A DNA stretch of 5,597 bases from an uncultured Clostridia bacterium (GTDB lineage: Bacteria > Bacillota > Clostridia > Oscillospirales > Ruminococcaceae). Positions 5,578 to 5,597 of the stretch are shown here, in pieces. The position numbers were made by a program, and so were the translations under genes. The notes below the pieces were generated by a model. That model did no database searches and had not been told where the DNA came from. It saw only the letters and a program-made list of their open reading frames with translations. Numbering within the stretch: position 1 is the first letter of the stretch; every line of letters begins with the position of its first letter. The DNA lies in the NCBI GenBank assembly GCA_947177545.1, contig CAMWVF010000096.1, positions 1-5,597 of the forward strand. Reading direction: 5' to 3'.

Positions 5578-5589
5578 TTGAACGTTCAA
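5578..5589. promoter_or_regulatory. 12-bp palindrome upstream of the sigma-factor gene, candidate operator
   Basis: TTGAACGTTCAA is fully self-complementary and sits directly upstream of the ribosome binding site. On the minus strand an AT-rich TATATT (5596-5591) next to it could be a -10 box, which would place the palindrome over the transcription start. The -35 lies outside the window, so the promoter is only tentative. Confidence 0.4.
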
Positions 5590-5597
5590 TAATATAG

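Noticed and set aside
5370..5597. 75-codon plus-strand frame at the right edge
   Set aside because: Runs antisense through sigma region 2 and the sigma gene's ribosome binding site; no supporting signals.

Overview
The window looks like chromosomal DNA of a low-to-medium-GC Gram-positive anaerobe of the Clostridia, most probably a Ruminococcus-like Oscillospiraceae. The grounds are strong AGGAGG-type ribosome binding sites, Bacillota-type promoters, hairpin-plus-T terminators after every complete gene, and the character of the protein families. No rRNA, housekeeping marker, phage, IS or CRISPR signature is present, so the taxonomic call is inference.

There are four protein-coding genes, each apparently its own transcription unit. 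(1) Bases 1-1715, plus strand: the 3' part of a long gene whose product has about six and a half helical repeats of ~52 residues, a beta-rich (possibly PH-like) domain, a Pro/Glu-rich linker and a C-terminal Cys4 zinc ribbon. The first Met in the window is internal and the true start lies to the left. (2) 1939-2766, plus: an AraC-type DNA-binding domain fused to a divergent GGDEF domain, with its own extended -10 promoter, a 14-bp palindrome near the transcription start and a terminator. (3) 2906-3793, plus: a PfkB/ribokinase-family sugar kinase with a near-consensus promoter that contains a palindrome. (4) 3924-5561, minus: an ECF-like sigma factor (regions 2 and 4) carrying an additional ~375-residue C-terminal part that begins with a winged-helix-like segment. 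It converges on the kinase gene, and the two are separated by back-to-back terminators of opposite orientation.

Nothing ties the four genes into one pathway: they do not overlap and are insulated by terminators. The common theme is regulation. Two of the three complete genes encode unusual one-protein regulators that join a DNA-binding or RNA-polymerase-binding module to a probable ligand-sensing module. All three complete genes have a perfect palindrome at or inside the promoter, and two of these palindromes share the core AACGTT. The most distinctive items are the sigma factor with its large C-terminal extension, the AraC-GGDEF fusion with an internal ribosome binding site just before the GGDEF half, and the repeat/zinc-ribbon protein. 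No gap without a gene exceeds 300 bases.
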